From: Ruegeria atlantica
GTDB taxonomy: Bacteria > Pseudomonadota > Alphaproteobacteria > Rhodobacterales > Rhodobacteraceae
Direction: 5' to 3'
Assembly: GCF_013033965.1 (NCBI RefSeq)
Contig: NZ_WQFE01000007.1
Span: forward strand, 1-64,000
DNA: 64,000 nt
In this document: piece after piece, positions 37,209-45,994 of the stretch
Layout: the number at the start of each line of letters is the position of its first letter
How positions within the stretch are numbered: position 1 is the stretch's first letter
Position numbers and translations under genes: made by a program
Notes under the pieces: model-generated
What the model saw: the letters and a program-made list of their open reading frames with translations, nothing else
What the model was told of the DNA's origin: nothing
Database searches by the model: none

Positions 37209-38312
37209 TCAGAAGGCGCTTACCTCTTGCCACTGCCGCCGCTCTGACGATTTCAGCGCAGCGTCCAGAACGCAATTGACCTCATGCCCGTCACGGAATG
37301 TGGGCCAGATTGTCTGGCCTGAATGGATGGACTCAAGGAAATCCTTGGCCTCGATGATGATCTGGTCTTGATACCCGGTGCCGTGCCCTGGTCCCTGGCA
37401 GAAGGGCTCGTAATCCGGATGGGCTGGGCCTGTCAGAATCTTGGTAAAACCACGATGCGCCTCTGGGCCTTCGTGGCGATAGAACCAAAGCGCGTTCTGA
37501 TCTTCCTGGTCAAACCTGATTGCTCCTTTGGTGCCCGTGATTTCATAGGCATATCCCATCTTTCGCCCCGTCGCGATCCGACTGACATAGATATTGCCCA
37601 TCGCGCCATTCGCAAAACGGCACATGATCTGGGCATGGTCATCGTTTGTGACTTTCCCGCCCGGGCGTTCGTGATGAACGGTTTCCACTTCGGCCATAAC
37701 CTCGGCAATCGGGCCAATCAGAGCCAACGCACCGTTGACCATATGTGGGGCGAGATCGCCAATCGTACCGTTGGCCATTCCGGTGGTCCGCCATGTGGCC
37801 GGAGCTTCGGGATCGGCATAGAAATCTTCGGTATGCTCACCACGAAACCATGTTACTTCGCCCAATTCCCCCTGCGAAATCAGGTGGCGCGCGAACTGGG
37901 TGGCAGGAGTCCGTACATAGTTGAACCCGACCATATTGGTGACGCCAGCGGCTTCTGCCGCTGATACCATGGCTCGCCCGTCATCCAACGAAGATCCAAG
38001 GGGTTTTTCGCACAGCACCGGCTTGCCCAACGCAAACGCAGCCTCAGCAATCTGACGATGCGTTGTTTGCGGTGAAGCAATCACTACGGCCTCGACCGCC
38101 GGGTCGTTGACCAACATGCGCCAATCCTCGGTCGCGCGACGGAAGCCGTAGGCCGCTCGGTATCGCTCGGCACTTGCGGGGCTGGACGCGCAGATCATTT
38201 CAAGTCGCGGTCGCAACGCCGTGTTGAACACCGCGCCAACTGCCGACATCGCGACCGAATGAGCTTTGCCCATATAGCCGCCGCCAATGATTCCAATTCC
38301 GATTTCAGGCAT
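37209..38312 (-). CDS. Gfo/Idh/MocA-family dehydrogenase 2
   Basis: This 367-residue NAD(P)-dependent oxidoreductase has IGIIGGGYMGKAHSVAMSAV at the N-terminus, KPVLCEKPLGSSLDDGRAMV, and a substrate-binding part with GTIGDLAPHMVNGALALIG. The frame is open to 38342, but the extension covers part of the palindromic operator region; ATG 38312 gives the standard Rossmann start. A perfect LacI-type operator lies 24 bases upstream and is shared with iolC on the other strand. It probably oxidises or epimerises an inositol isomer; the exact substrate is open. Confidence 0.9.
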   Translation of the reverse strand: MPEIGIGIIGGGYMGKAHSVAMSAVGAVFNTALRPRLEMICASSPASAERYRAAYGFRRATEDWRMLVNDPAVEAVVIASPQTTHRQIAEAAFALGKPVLCEKPLGSSLDDGRAMVSAAEAAGVTNMVGFNYVRTPATQFARHLISQGELGEVTWFRGEHTEDFYADPEAPATWRTTGMANGTIGDLAPHMVNGALALIGPIAEVMAEVETVHHERPGGKVTNDDHAQIMCRFANGAMGNIYVSRIATGRKMGYAYEITGTKGAIRFDQEDQNALWFYRHEGPEAHRGFTKILTGPAHPDYEPFCQGPGHGTGYQDQIIIEAKDFLESIHSGQTIWPTFRDGHEVNCVLDAALKSSERRQWQEVSAF

Positions 38313-38336
38313 CTGCAACGGCTCCGAACAATGTAT

Positions 38337-38352
38337 TTGCAACCGGTTGCAA
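38337..38352. promoter_or_regulatory. LacI-type operator between dehydrogenase 2 and iolC
   Basis: TTGCAACCGGTTGCAA is a perfect 16-bp palindrome placed 24 bases before dehydrogenase 2 and 75 bases before iolC, so one site can repress both divergent units. Confidence 0.82.
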
Positions 38353-38427
38353 AATCAGTATCGTGTGAATCGATTCAACGCAAGGACCAACGATCCTCGC
38401 CAGCCCCTTTTTGCCGGAGGACATGAC

Positions 38428-39408
38428 GTGAGCGCTTTGATAGACGGTATCAAAGGAAACCGGTTTGCGGTCTTCGGACGCGCGGGCATGGACCTTTATG
38501 CCGATCCCGTTGGTGTCAAAAGCGAAGATGCCGACGCATTTCACGCCGACCTTGGTGGGTCATCGGCAAATATCTGCGCCGGTTTGGTCAAACTGGGCAG
38601 CCAGGCGTCGCTGATCACTTCGGTCTCAGACGATGCTGTTGGCCGCTTCTGCCTGAACAAGCTGACGCACTATGGTGTAGACACCTCTTACATCCGGATC
38701 GTCGGTGGTGAATACCGCATGTCGCTGGCGGTTTACGAAAGCCGGATCGAAGATTTCCAGAACGTCATCTACCGCAATGGCGCCGTCGACTTTCAGGTGA
38801 CCGAGGAGGACATGGACAAGGTCGATTACGGTGAATTTTCAGCAGTGATATCTGCCGGAACCGTATTTGCCGCAGAACCCTCGCGCAGTGCCTCGTTTCG
38901 TGCCTTTGACAATGCCCGCAAGGCAGGGTTGCCAGTGATTTTTGACATCGACTACCGCCCCTACAGCTGGCCATCCCCTGAGGTGGCTTCCGAGGTCCTG
39001 TCGCGCGCAGGCGAGGCAAGCGATCTGATCGTTGGCAATGACGAAGAGTTCGGGTTCATGGCAGGCGGCATTGACAAAGGCTTTGAAAAGGCCAGGGAAC
39101 TCGCCGCGAAACCGGGTCGGATCGTGATCTACAAAATGGGCGAAAAAGGCGCGGTAACCTTTGTGGATGGACAGGAAATCGAAACAGGTATCTATCCGGT
39201 CACCGCCGTCAAACCCAACGGTGCCGGTGACAGCTTTATGGCGGGTCTACTGGCCTCTATCGCCGCCGGGAGCGAGCTTAAGGATGCGGTCATGCGCGGC
39301 TCAGCCTGTGCCTCGATCGTCGTGTCCAAACCGGGCTGCGCTCCGGCCATGCCAACAACGCCGGAACTGGACGCATTTCTTGCCTCCCATCCCGGCCCAA
39401 CGACATAG
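38428..39408 (+). CDS. iolC: 5-dehydro-2-deoxygluconokinase
   Basis: This 326-residue PfkB-family kinase phosphorylates 5-dehydro-2-deoxy-D-gluconate in myo-inositol degradation. It has the N-terminal glycine motif DLGGSSANICAGLVKLG, the central DIDYRPYSWPS and the C-terminal PfkB signature NGAGDSFMAGLLASIAAG with the catalytic Asp. The open frame extends upstream across the operator; GTG 38428 is chosen because GGAGG lies seven bases before it. It is not fused to DUF2090, unlike many proteobacterial IolC proteins. It is the first gene of iolC-iolB-like-aldolase, the next gene starting nine bases on. Confidence 0.9.
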   Translation: MSALIDGIKGNRFAVFGRAGMDLYADPVGVKSEDADAFHADLGGSSANICAGLVKLGSQASLITSVSDDAVGRFCLNKLTHYGVDTSYIRIVGGEYRMSLAVYESRIEDFQNVIYRNGAVDFQVTEEDMDKVDYGEFSAVISAGTVFAAEPSRSASFRAFDNARKAGLPVIFDIDYRPYSWPSPEVASEVLSRAGEASDLIVGNDEEFGFMAGGIDKGFEKARELAAKPGRIVIYKMGEKGAVTFVDGQEIETGIYPVTAVKPNGAGDSFMAGLLASIAAGSELKDAVMRGSACASIVVSKPGCAPAMPTTPELDAFLASHPGPTT

Positions 39409-39417
39409 GAACCCCTC

Positions 39418-40254
39418 ATGCACATCGCTCCCTATGACAATCAGAACAAACCGATCGTCGACGCCGAGGATTCAACCGTTCCGCTGAACTACTTCAACAT
39501 CGTCAAACTGAAAAAAGGCGAAGCGTTCGAGTATCAGGTGCCGGGCTATGAGACCTGCATCGTCCCGGCCACCGGCAGTGTTGATGTCGATGTAGAAGGC
39601 GTGCAATTCGCCAAGCTCGGCAATCGGGGCGAGGATGTCTGGGATGGTGACCCAGAAGGCGTTTACGTACCGGTTGGTGCGAAAGCCCAACTGGTTTGTG
39701 TGTCCGCCGAGGCCGAGGTTTTCGTAGCGGGCGCCAAATACGACAAGGTGCTGGAACCCTTCGATGTTCGCGAACACGATTTGGTTCAATACGGCAGCGA
39801 TGACACCAAAACGCATCGCAAGATTAAACACATCCTCGGGCAAAAACAGCACGACAAAGTCGGACGCCTTCTGGTCAGCGAGCTTTTCACCGTTGGTCAG
39901 GGCGGCTGGTCCGGGTTCCCCAGCCATAAACACGACACCAACCGTCTTCCGGACGAGACACGTCATGACGAGACCTACAATTTCCGCTTCAAACCCAAGT
40001 GGGGGTCAGGTCTGCAGATGTTGCAACGTGAGGATAACGAGCCGGGCGACGCGTACCACATCGTCGACGGATCCACGATCTGTATCGACAATGGCTATCA
40101 CCCGTGCTGCGTGCTTCCGGGGTACGAGATGTACTATTTCACCATTCTTGGCGGCCTCAGCCAGCGCTCGTTGGTGCAATTTTTCCAACCAACGCATGCC
40201 TACCAGATCGAGACAATTCCTGGCATCAAAGATATGATTGCAAAGTTCAAATGA
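39418..40254 (+). CDS. IolB/KduI-family isomerase paralogue
   Basis: This 278-residue bicupin of the IolB (5-deoxy-glucuronate isomerase) family keeps the metal-site residues in FPSHKHD, DETYNF and GYHPCCVLPGYEMYY. It differs strongly from the second, more canonical IolB encoded at 41100-41906. It sits between iolC (nine-base gap) and the aldolase (ATGA overlap), so it is certainly made with them. It may be a functional IolB, a specialised isomerase for another inositol isomer or sugar acid, or a backup copy; sequence alone does not say. Confidence 0.82.
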   Translation: MHIAPYDNQNKPIVDAEDSTVPLNYFNIVKLKKGEAFEYQVPGYETCIVPATGSVDVDVEGVQFAKLGNRGEDVWDGDPEGVYVPVGAKAQLVCVSAEAEVFVAGAKYDKVLEPFDVREHDLVQYGSDDTKTHRKIKHILGQKQHDKVGRLLVSELFTVGQGGWSGFPSHKHDTNRLPDETRHDETYNFRFKPKWGSGLQMLQREDNEPGDAYHIVDGSTICIDNGYHPCCVLPGYEMYYFTILGGLSQRSLVQFFQPTHAYQIETIPGIKDMIAKFK

Positions 40255-41090
40255 CCCTAGTCACTCTGAAAGACGTCCTGACCCCCGCTTATAAGCAAGG
40301 CTACGCCGTCGGCGGTTTGGTCACACTGGGCTGGGAAGACATGCGCGCTTATGTGGCCGCGGCCGAGGCTGAAAACGCCCCGGTGATCCTGCAGGCTGGC
40401 CCCAGCTGCCGCGAACACACGCCGCTGCCTGTTCTGGGCGAAATGTTTCGCTATCTGGCCAAAAATGCCTCGGTTCCGGTCGTGGCGCATCTGGATCATG
40501 GTTATACGTTCGAGGACTGCAAGATCGCATTGGACAGCGGGTTCACATCGCTCATGTTTGACGGGTCACGCAAGCCACTTCAGCAAAACATCGACGAAAC
40601 TGCTGCCATTGCCGAAATGGCCCACGCCGCAGGTATTTCTTGCGAAGGTGAGATCGGGTTTGTCGGCTATTCAGGTGGCGAAGGATCAAACGGGACTGAC
40701 CCAACCGAGGCCGCACAGTTTGCCCGCGAAAGCGGTGTCGACGCGATGGCCATCTCAGTCGGAAACGTCCACTTGCAACAGAACAAAGAAGGCGGTTTGG
40801 ACGAGGAACGCATCGCCGAAATCGATGCCGCGACTGAGGTTCCGCTTGTCATTCATGGCGGCTCGGGCGTGCCTGTGGAACAGCGCAGCCGTTTGGCGCG
40901 GGAAACGTCGATCTGCAAATTCAATATTGGCACCGAGCTGCGTATGGCTTTCGGCAACGCGCTGCGCGAGGCAGTCAACCACGACACTGACAGATTTGAC
41001 CGTGTTGCGATCCTGAAAGAGACCCACGACCCGGTCGAGGCCGCGGCCCGTATGGTCATTCGGGCCTTTGGTGCGCCCGCGCAAAGGTAA
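40251..41090 (+). CDS. iolJ: Class II aldolase, 6-phospho-5-dehydro-2-deoxygluconate aldolase-like
   Basis: This 279-residue zinc-dependent aldolase of the fructose-bisphosphate class II family has PVVAHLDHGYTFEDCK (zinc and substrate residues), ISCEGEIGFVG, VIHGGSGVPVEQRSRL and CKFNIGTELR. As the third gene after iolC it most likely cleaves 6-phospho-5-dehydro-2-deoxygluconate to dihydroxyacetone phosphate and malonate semialdehyde. The frame is open far upstream inside the preceding gene; ATG 40251 overlaps that gene's stop (ATGA) and begins the conserved domain. It is convergent with iolB on the other strand, nine bases apart. Confidence 0.87.
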   Translation: MTLVTLKDVLTPAYKQGYAVGGLVTLGWEDMRAYVAAAEAENAPVILQAGPSCREHTPLPVLGEMFRYLAKNASVPVVAHLDHGYTFEDCKIALDSGFTSLMFDGSRKPLQQNIDETAAIAEMAHAAGISCEGEIGFVGYSGGEGSNGTDPTEAAQFARESGVDAMAISVGNVHLQQNKEGGLDEERIAEIDAATEVPLVIHGGSGVPVEQRSRLARETSICKFNIGTELRMAFGNALREAVNHDTDRFDRVAILKETHDPVEAAARMVIRAFGAPAQR

Positions 41091-41099
41091 GCGTGGGCG

Positions 41100-41906
41100 T
41101 TACGCGTCGCGCTCCATGATCCATTCAACTTCGGGGGCCGGAACAAAGCGCCATTTGCGCAGGGGGCCGGCCATAACGTTCAGATAGTACATCTCGAACC
41201 CATAAGGTGCACCGCAGGGATGATGACCGCGGGGAACGCATACCACATCGCCGTCCGATACCGCCATTGTCTCGTCCAACTGCCCATCATCGGTATAGAC
41301 ACGCTGAATCCCGAACCCGTTCGCCGGGTTCAGGCGATGATAGTAGGTCTCTTCCAAATATGTGATCCGCGGAAAATCATCCTCGTCATGACGGTGGCTG
41401 GGATATGATGACCAATGCCCGTTTGGCGTAAACACTTCGGTCACCAGCAGACTATCGGCATAGTCCTCATTCTCCATCGCTATGTTGTTGATATAGCGCG
41501 TGTTCACGCCCCTACCGCGCTCGGTCAGGGTTATGCCATCGGGGCCGATGCGACGCGCAGCGTGGCCACCTTTGCCAGGGGCAGAACACACCGCAATCAC
41601 GCAATCCGTTTCGGCCGTGGCCGTCCATTCGGCGCCGTTTGGAAGATAAAGACAATGCGGCGGCGTCTTTTCAAAAACGTTCATCCGATCGCCCAGAATA
41701 CCCCAGTCGCGGTCAGCTCCGGCGATACGAGCCTTGCCCTCGACAATGACCAGAATGACCTCGCGATCACCCGTCGCCTCGGCCACTGTATCGCCTGCCC
41801 GAAGGTGGTAAAGCCCAAACCCCACATAACGCCAACCGGCACTGGCCGGAGTGATGTCGTGCACTTTACCTCTGGTCCCAAAGGGCTTTTTGAGCAGATC
41901 GGCCAT
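41100..41906 (-). CDS. iolB: 5-deoxy-glucuronate isomerase
   Basis: This 268-residue canonical IolB has PSHRHDEDDFPRITYLEETYYH with the metal ligands, then GFGIQRVYTDDGQLDETMAV, GDVVCVPRGHHPCGAPYGFEMYYLNVMAGP. It isomerises 5-deoxy-D-glucuronate to 5-dehydro-2-deoxy-D-gluconate. It is the last gene of the large minus-strand operon (binding protein, permease, ATPase, iolD, iolE, PhyH-like, iolB). A paralogue on the opposite strand lies 850 bases to the left. Confidence 0.94.
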   Translation of the reverse strand: MADLLKKPFGTRGKVHDITPASAGWRYVGFGLYHLRAGDTVAEATGDREVILVIVEGKARIAGADRDWGILGDRMNVFEKTPPHCLYLPNGAEWTATAETDCVIAVCSAPGKGGHAARRIGPDGITLTERGRGVNTRYINNIAMENEDYADSLLVTEVFTPNGHWSSYPSHRHDEDDFPRITYLEETYYHRLNPANGFGIQRVYTDDGQLDETMAVSDGDVVCVPRGHHPCGAPYGFEMYYLNVMAGPLRKWRFVPAPEVEWIMERDA

Positions 41907-41953
41907 GTGTTTTTCTCCGTGTAAGGCGGGCTGGAAAGCCCGCCCGTATTCCC

Positions 41954-43135
41954 TCAGGCAGCTTGCCTTGTTTGCAGCGCCGAGAACGTCTCGGACAGTT
42001 GTGTTTCGGTCCAGCCTTCAGACACAGCGCGACGCAGAATATCGGCCTGACTTTCCGGTGCGTTGCCCCCTACAGGCGGGTCCGTATCCAGATTGGTCGG
42101 GAACGGATATCCCTCGGCCGTGGCGGCGATGGCCGCATCCAATTCGGCACCTACCAACACGCCCCGCTGTTTCAACGCGACGAGCCAGGGGAACACCGCC
42201 TCAGACATGGACCTTCGGTCAATTGCTTCCATCGCGCGGCCAAAGGCGGACGAGATCTGTAACAGGTTCGCCATCCGGTCGATATCTGCACTGCAGTTCT
42301 CACCAGCGGCATGAAACAGCGCAGGGTTAAAGAACACAGCATCCCCCTTGTCCAGTGCCAGCTGGATATAGCTGTTCTCGAAATATGCGCGATGATCTTC
42401 GTCGTGAAACGCCAGATAGCCCGGGGGATAAAGCTGCGAAAAAGGGAGCAGTTTGGTCGGGCCGCTTTCAATCGGCATGTCGCAATGGGCAACCGCCCCC
42501 TGCAACGTTAGTGATGCTGTGACCAGATGCGCGTGCGCGGGATAGCGCGCAGCGCTACCCGCACTTTGAAACCCAAGGTGGTAATCCCTGTGCGCCTGTT
42601 GCGCCTTTCCACCTGGACGCACCTGATTGATCTGCGCGGTAACTTGATAATTCGGCCCCAACCATGCCTCGCAGGCTGCAGCAACAGCCGTATTCCCGAA
42701 ATAGAGCGCAAAGCCCTCGGGGTCACGCAGACATTGCTTTTGCAGGGCGTTCCATATCCGATCATTGGCCCCGGACGCGGCAAAGTGATCGCCCTCGCCC
42801 GCGTCGCTTTGTCTTTCGTCAATTATGATCTGGCGAAAGACATCGGTGGCGCGATCAATAACAGAGGTATCAGCGAACGCAGTTTTCAGAACAATCACAC
42901 CCGCCAAATTGTTCAAAACATGCCCCCACTCTGCCAGCAGAGCTTTGCGCTTACCGGTGTCCTCCAGTGCAGGGCGCAGCGCGTACATATCGTAGATTGG
43001 AACATTTTTTTCGATCGCGGCGGCGTGCGGGACGTCCGCGGCCAAAAGGTTTTGCGAGGTCAACACCTTGAATTCATCCAGATCACAGGATTCCCGGTCG
43101 AAATAGCCGACAAAACCTAGTTCCTGATTTACCAT
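41954..43135 (-). CDS. Phytanoyl-CoA dioxygenase family protein in the iol operon
   Basis: This 393-residue protein with a PhyH-like oxygenase domain has AHRDYHLGFQ (HxD pair) at about residue 185 and a distal His in PALFHAAGENCSADIDRMANLL. An N-terminal part (about 100 residues, DMYALRPALEDTGKRKALLAEW) lies outside the core. It stands between iolE and iolB on the same strand, within about 50 bases of each, so it belongs to the inositol operon. No step of the classical iol pathway needs a 2-oxoglutarate oxygenase. It may process a methylated or otherwise modified inositol. The substrate is unknown. Confidence 0.82.
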   Translation of the reverse strand: MVNQELGFVGYFDRESCDLDEFKVLTSQNLLAADVPHAAAIEKNVPIYDMYALRPALEDTGKRKALLAEWGHVLNNLAGVIVLKTAFADTSVIDRATDVFRQIIIDERQSDAGEGDHFAASGANDRIWNALQKQCLRDPEGFALYFGNTAVAAACEAWLGPNYQVTAQINQVRPGGKAQQAHRDYHLGFQSAGSAARYPAHAHLVTASLTLQGAVAHCDMPIESGPTKLLPFSQLYPPGYLAFHDEDHRAYFENSYIQLALDKGDAVFFNPALFHAAGENCSADIDRMANLLQISSAFGRAMEAIDRRSMSEAVFPWLVALKQRGVLVGAELDAAIAATAEGYPFPTNLDTDPPVGGNAPESQADILRRAVSEGWTETQLSETFSALQTRQAA

Positions 43136-43185
43136 GAGAGTTCTCCTTTTTCATGGCTTCGGTGTTAACCCCACAGGGAGTGTTT

Positions 43186-44085
43186 TTAAGCCCGAACCTC
43201 CAATCCTGCCCGCCCGCAAACGTCGAGGATGTGCTCGTAGCCTTTCTTGGAGTATTCATACGGCGGAGCCTTAGCCGGATCCTGTTCGGCCTCAACCACA
43301 ATCCAGCCGTCGTAGCTCATGGACTTAAGGGCGTTCGCTACGGCCTGAAAGTCGATACAACCGTCACCCGGCACGGTGAACGCTCCGCCGACGACCGCGT
43401 CCAGAAAGCTGCGATCATTGTCCTTTACGTCCTGCACCACAGCCGGGCGGATATCTTTGAAATGCACATGGTGCACACGGTCGCCCCAGCGGTTGAGGGT
43501 CGCCATCACGTCCCCGCCCCCGAAAAGCAGGTGACCGGTATCAAAGCACAAGTTCACCTCGGGACCCGAACCTTCCATCAACCAGTTCACGTCATCCTCG
43601 GTCTCGATGATGGTGCCCATGTGATGATGATAGGCCATCGGCATACCTTGGTCGGCCATCCATTTGGCCAGCTCAGTGATCTTGGCGGCATAAGCCAACA
43701 CTTCGTCTTTGGACAGCTTGGGTCGGTGGTTCACCGGCGTGCCAGCCAGACCCTGAACGGTGTTTGAGCATTCGGCATAGACGATACATGGGCTGCTCAG
43801 CGCAACAAACTGTTCAACCTGCTCCCGCACAGCTTCGCGTTCTGCCGCAAAATCATTGACCAGCGAGGCACCCGAGCACCACCCGCCACAGAGCGCGATG
43901 TCATTGCCTTCCAGATAGGCACGCAGCCCTTCAGTATCGCTGGGCATCCGCTGACCACGCTCGACACCGGTGTACCCGATCTCGCGCGCCTCTTTCAGGG
44001 CCTGTTCCATCGTGTACGCCGCCGTCAGGTCCGGCAAATCGTCATTTTGCCAGGCGATCGGAGAAATCCCGATTTTCACGCTCAT
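43186..44085 (-). CDS. iolE: Inosose dehydratase
   Basis: This 299-residue TIM-barrel protein of the AP-endonuclease-2/IolE type has the N-terminal IGISPIAWQNDDLPDLTAAY, GYTGVERGQRMPSD, MAYHHHMGTIIETEDDVNWL, and the metal residues in NLCFDTGHLLFGGGDV and HHVHFKDI. It dehydrates 2-keto-myo-inositol to the diketone substrate of IolD. It overlaps the end of iolD by four bases, so the two consecutive pathway enzymes are coupled. Confidence 0.94.
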   Translation of the reverse strand: MSVKIGISPIAWQNDDLPDLTAAYTMEQALKEAREIGYTGVERGQRMPSDTEGLRAYLEGNDIALCGGWCSGASLVNDFAAEREAVREQVEQFVALSSPCIVYAECSNTVQGLAGTPVNHRPKLSKDEVLAYAAKITELAKWMADQGMPMAYHHHMGTIIETEDDVNWLMEGSGPEVNLCFDTGHLLFGGGDVMATLNRWGDRVHHVHFKDIRPAVVQDVKDNDRSFLDAVVGGAFTVPGDGCIDFQAVANALKSMSYDGWIVVEAEQDPAKAPPYEYSKKGYEHILDVCGRAGLEVRA

Positions 44086-45914
44086 TTCGTGTTTCTTTCC
44101 TTAATCGCCAGCTCATAGGCTGCGCGTTTTTCGTTCACTTCGGGGCGGATGCTGACCTCGGGCACCGCAACTTCCCACCACGTGCCGCCGTATTCGGTCG
44201 ACGGGTACGGATCGGTGTCGATGACCACCACGTAAGGGCCTTTGACATCGCCACGTTTGGCAAGCGCGTCTTCCAGCTCGGCAATCGAGCTGACCTTGAC
44301 CGAGGTCGCCCCCATCGCCGCCGCGTGGGCGGCAAAATCGATGGCCGAGGGCGTTTCGTGCACCGCGTGATCCAGCAGATTGTTAAACTCTGCCCCACCA
44401 GTGCCCATCTGCAAACGGTTGATGCAGCCAAAGCCCCGGTTATCGGTGATCACCACGGTGAACGAGATACCCATCATCGCCGCCGAAGCCATTTCCGAAT
44501 TCGCCATCATGTAGGTGCCGTCACCAGTAAAGCAGATCACGTCACGATCAGGCTGGGCCGTCTTGATGCCCATAGCGCCGGCAATTTCATAGCCCATGCA
44601 GCTAAAGCCGTACTCCATGTGATAGGCACCGGGACGCGGGGCTTTCCACAGCTTGTGCAGCTCTCCGGGCATGGTGCCCGCCGCGCACATGACGACAGTA
44701 TCGTTGTTCGAGGCTCGTTGAACCGCGCCGACCACCTGCATATCGGTCGGCAGCGCATTGCCGTCGCCGGGGGCATCCGTCAGCTTGTCGACCTTGCCAT
44801 ACCATTCCGCCTTTAGCGTATCCGCCACAGGATTAGCGCGGTATCCCTGCAGCGCCGCGCCCAGCTCTTCCAACCCGACCCGTGCGTCTGATTGCAGCGG
44901 CACCGCGCCGTGTTTGTCCACATCGTAGGCGGCCGTATTCAGGCAGATCATCTCACGTTCAGGGTTCGAAAACAGGCCCCACGAGCCGGTGGTGAAATCC
45001 TGGAGGCGAGAGCCGACCGCCAGCACCAGATCCGCCTCGGAACAGATCGAGTTAGCCGGCTCGCCACCAGTCACACCCACCGGTCCAAGGTTCAGCGGGT
45101 GGTCCCACGCCAAGGCGGACTTACCAGCCTGCGTTTCCGTAATCGGGATATTGTGTGTTTCCACAAAACTCTGCAGCGCATCGGTCGCGTCAGAGTAATG
45201 AACACCGCCTCCGGCCACGATTACCGGGCGCTTTGCCGCCTTGATGGCCGCGACAGCGCGGGCCAGTTCGCCTTCATCCGGGCGGATGCGGCGCTGATAC
45301 CAGACGCGCGGCTCAAAGAAGCTTTCGGGGTAATCATAGGCCTCGGCCTGCACATCCTGACAAAAGGCCAGTGTCGCCGGGCCACAATCGGCAGGGTCCG
45401 TCATGGTGCGGAACGCCCGCGGCAACGCGGTCAGCAGATGTTCCGGCCGCGAGATGCGGTCGAAGTACCGGCTGACGGGTTTAAAGCAATCGTTAGCGCT
45501 GACTGTTCCGTCGCCAAAACTCTCGATTTGCTGCAACACCGGGTCGGGGCCACGCGTTGCAAATACGTCGCCAGGAATAATCAGAACCGGCAAGCGGTTC
45601 ACATGCGCCAGCGCAGCGGCTGTCACCATATTGGTCGCACCCGGCCCGATGGACGAGGTCACCGCCATCGCCCGCGTGCGCCGCATTTGCTTGGCATAGG
45701 CAATGGCACAATGCGCCATTGTCTGTTCGTTATGGCCGCGATAGGTCGGCAGGCTGTCTTTCACAGCGTGCAGCGCCTCACCCAAACCGGCCACGTTACC
45801 GTGGCCGAAAATAGCCCAGACGCCTGCGATAAACGGCTCTCCGGCCTCGTTCATTTGCGCGCCCAGATAGCGGACCAGAGCTTGCGCTGCGGTCAGTCTG
45901 ATAGTTTTGCCCAT
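44082..45914 (-). CDS. iolD: 3D-(3,5/4)-trihydroxycyclohexane-1,2-dione acylhydrolase
   Basis: This 610-residue thiamine-diphosphate enzyme hydrolyses the cyclic dione to 5-deoxy-glucuronate, opening the inositol ring. It has the IolD start TIRLTAAQALVRYLGAQ, RGHNEQTMAHCAIAYAKQMRR with the catalytic Glu, and the ThDP motif CFTGDGTYMMANSE...TDNRGFGC (GDG to N). The ORF continues to 45932 by an alternative start, but ATG 45914 is preceded by AAAGGGATC at proper spacing. It follows the transporter ATPase gene by about 80 bases on the same strand. Confidence 0.95.
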   Translation of the reverse strand: MGKTIRLTAAQALVRYLGAQMNEAGEPFIAGVWAIFGHGNVAGLGEALHAVKDSLPTYRGHNEQTMAHCAIAYAKQMRRTRAMAVTSSIGPGATNMVTAAALAHVNRLPVLIIPGDVFATRGPDPVLQQIESFGDGTVSANDCFKPVSRYFDRISRPEHLLTALPRAFRTMTDPADCGPATLAFCQDVQAEAYDYPESFFEPRVWYQRRIRPDEGELARAVAAIKAAKRPVIVAGGGVHYSDATDALQSFVETHNIPITETQAGKSALAWDHPLNLGPVGVTGGEPANSICSEADLVLAVGSRLQDFTTGSWGLFSNPEREMICLNTAAYDVDKHGAVPLQSDARVGLEELGAALQGYRANPVADTLKAEWYGKVDKLTDAPGDGNALPTDMQVVGAVQRASNNDTVVMCAAGTMPGELHKLWKAPRPGAYHMEYGFSCMGYEIAGAMGIKTAQPDRDVICFTGDGTYMMANSEMASAAMMGISFTVVITDNRGFGCINRLQMGTGGAEFNNLLDHAVHETPSAIDFAAHAAAMGATSVKVSSIAELEDALAKRGDVKGPYVVVIDTDPYPSTEYGGTWWEVAVPEVSIRPEVNEKRAAYELAIKERNTK

Positions 45915-45994
45915 ATTGATCCCTTTCAACACAAGGCCACCCGGCCAGTCCGTTGAATACCAGTTTTCGAAAGCTGGGTCTGCGCGGGACCGCG

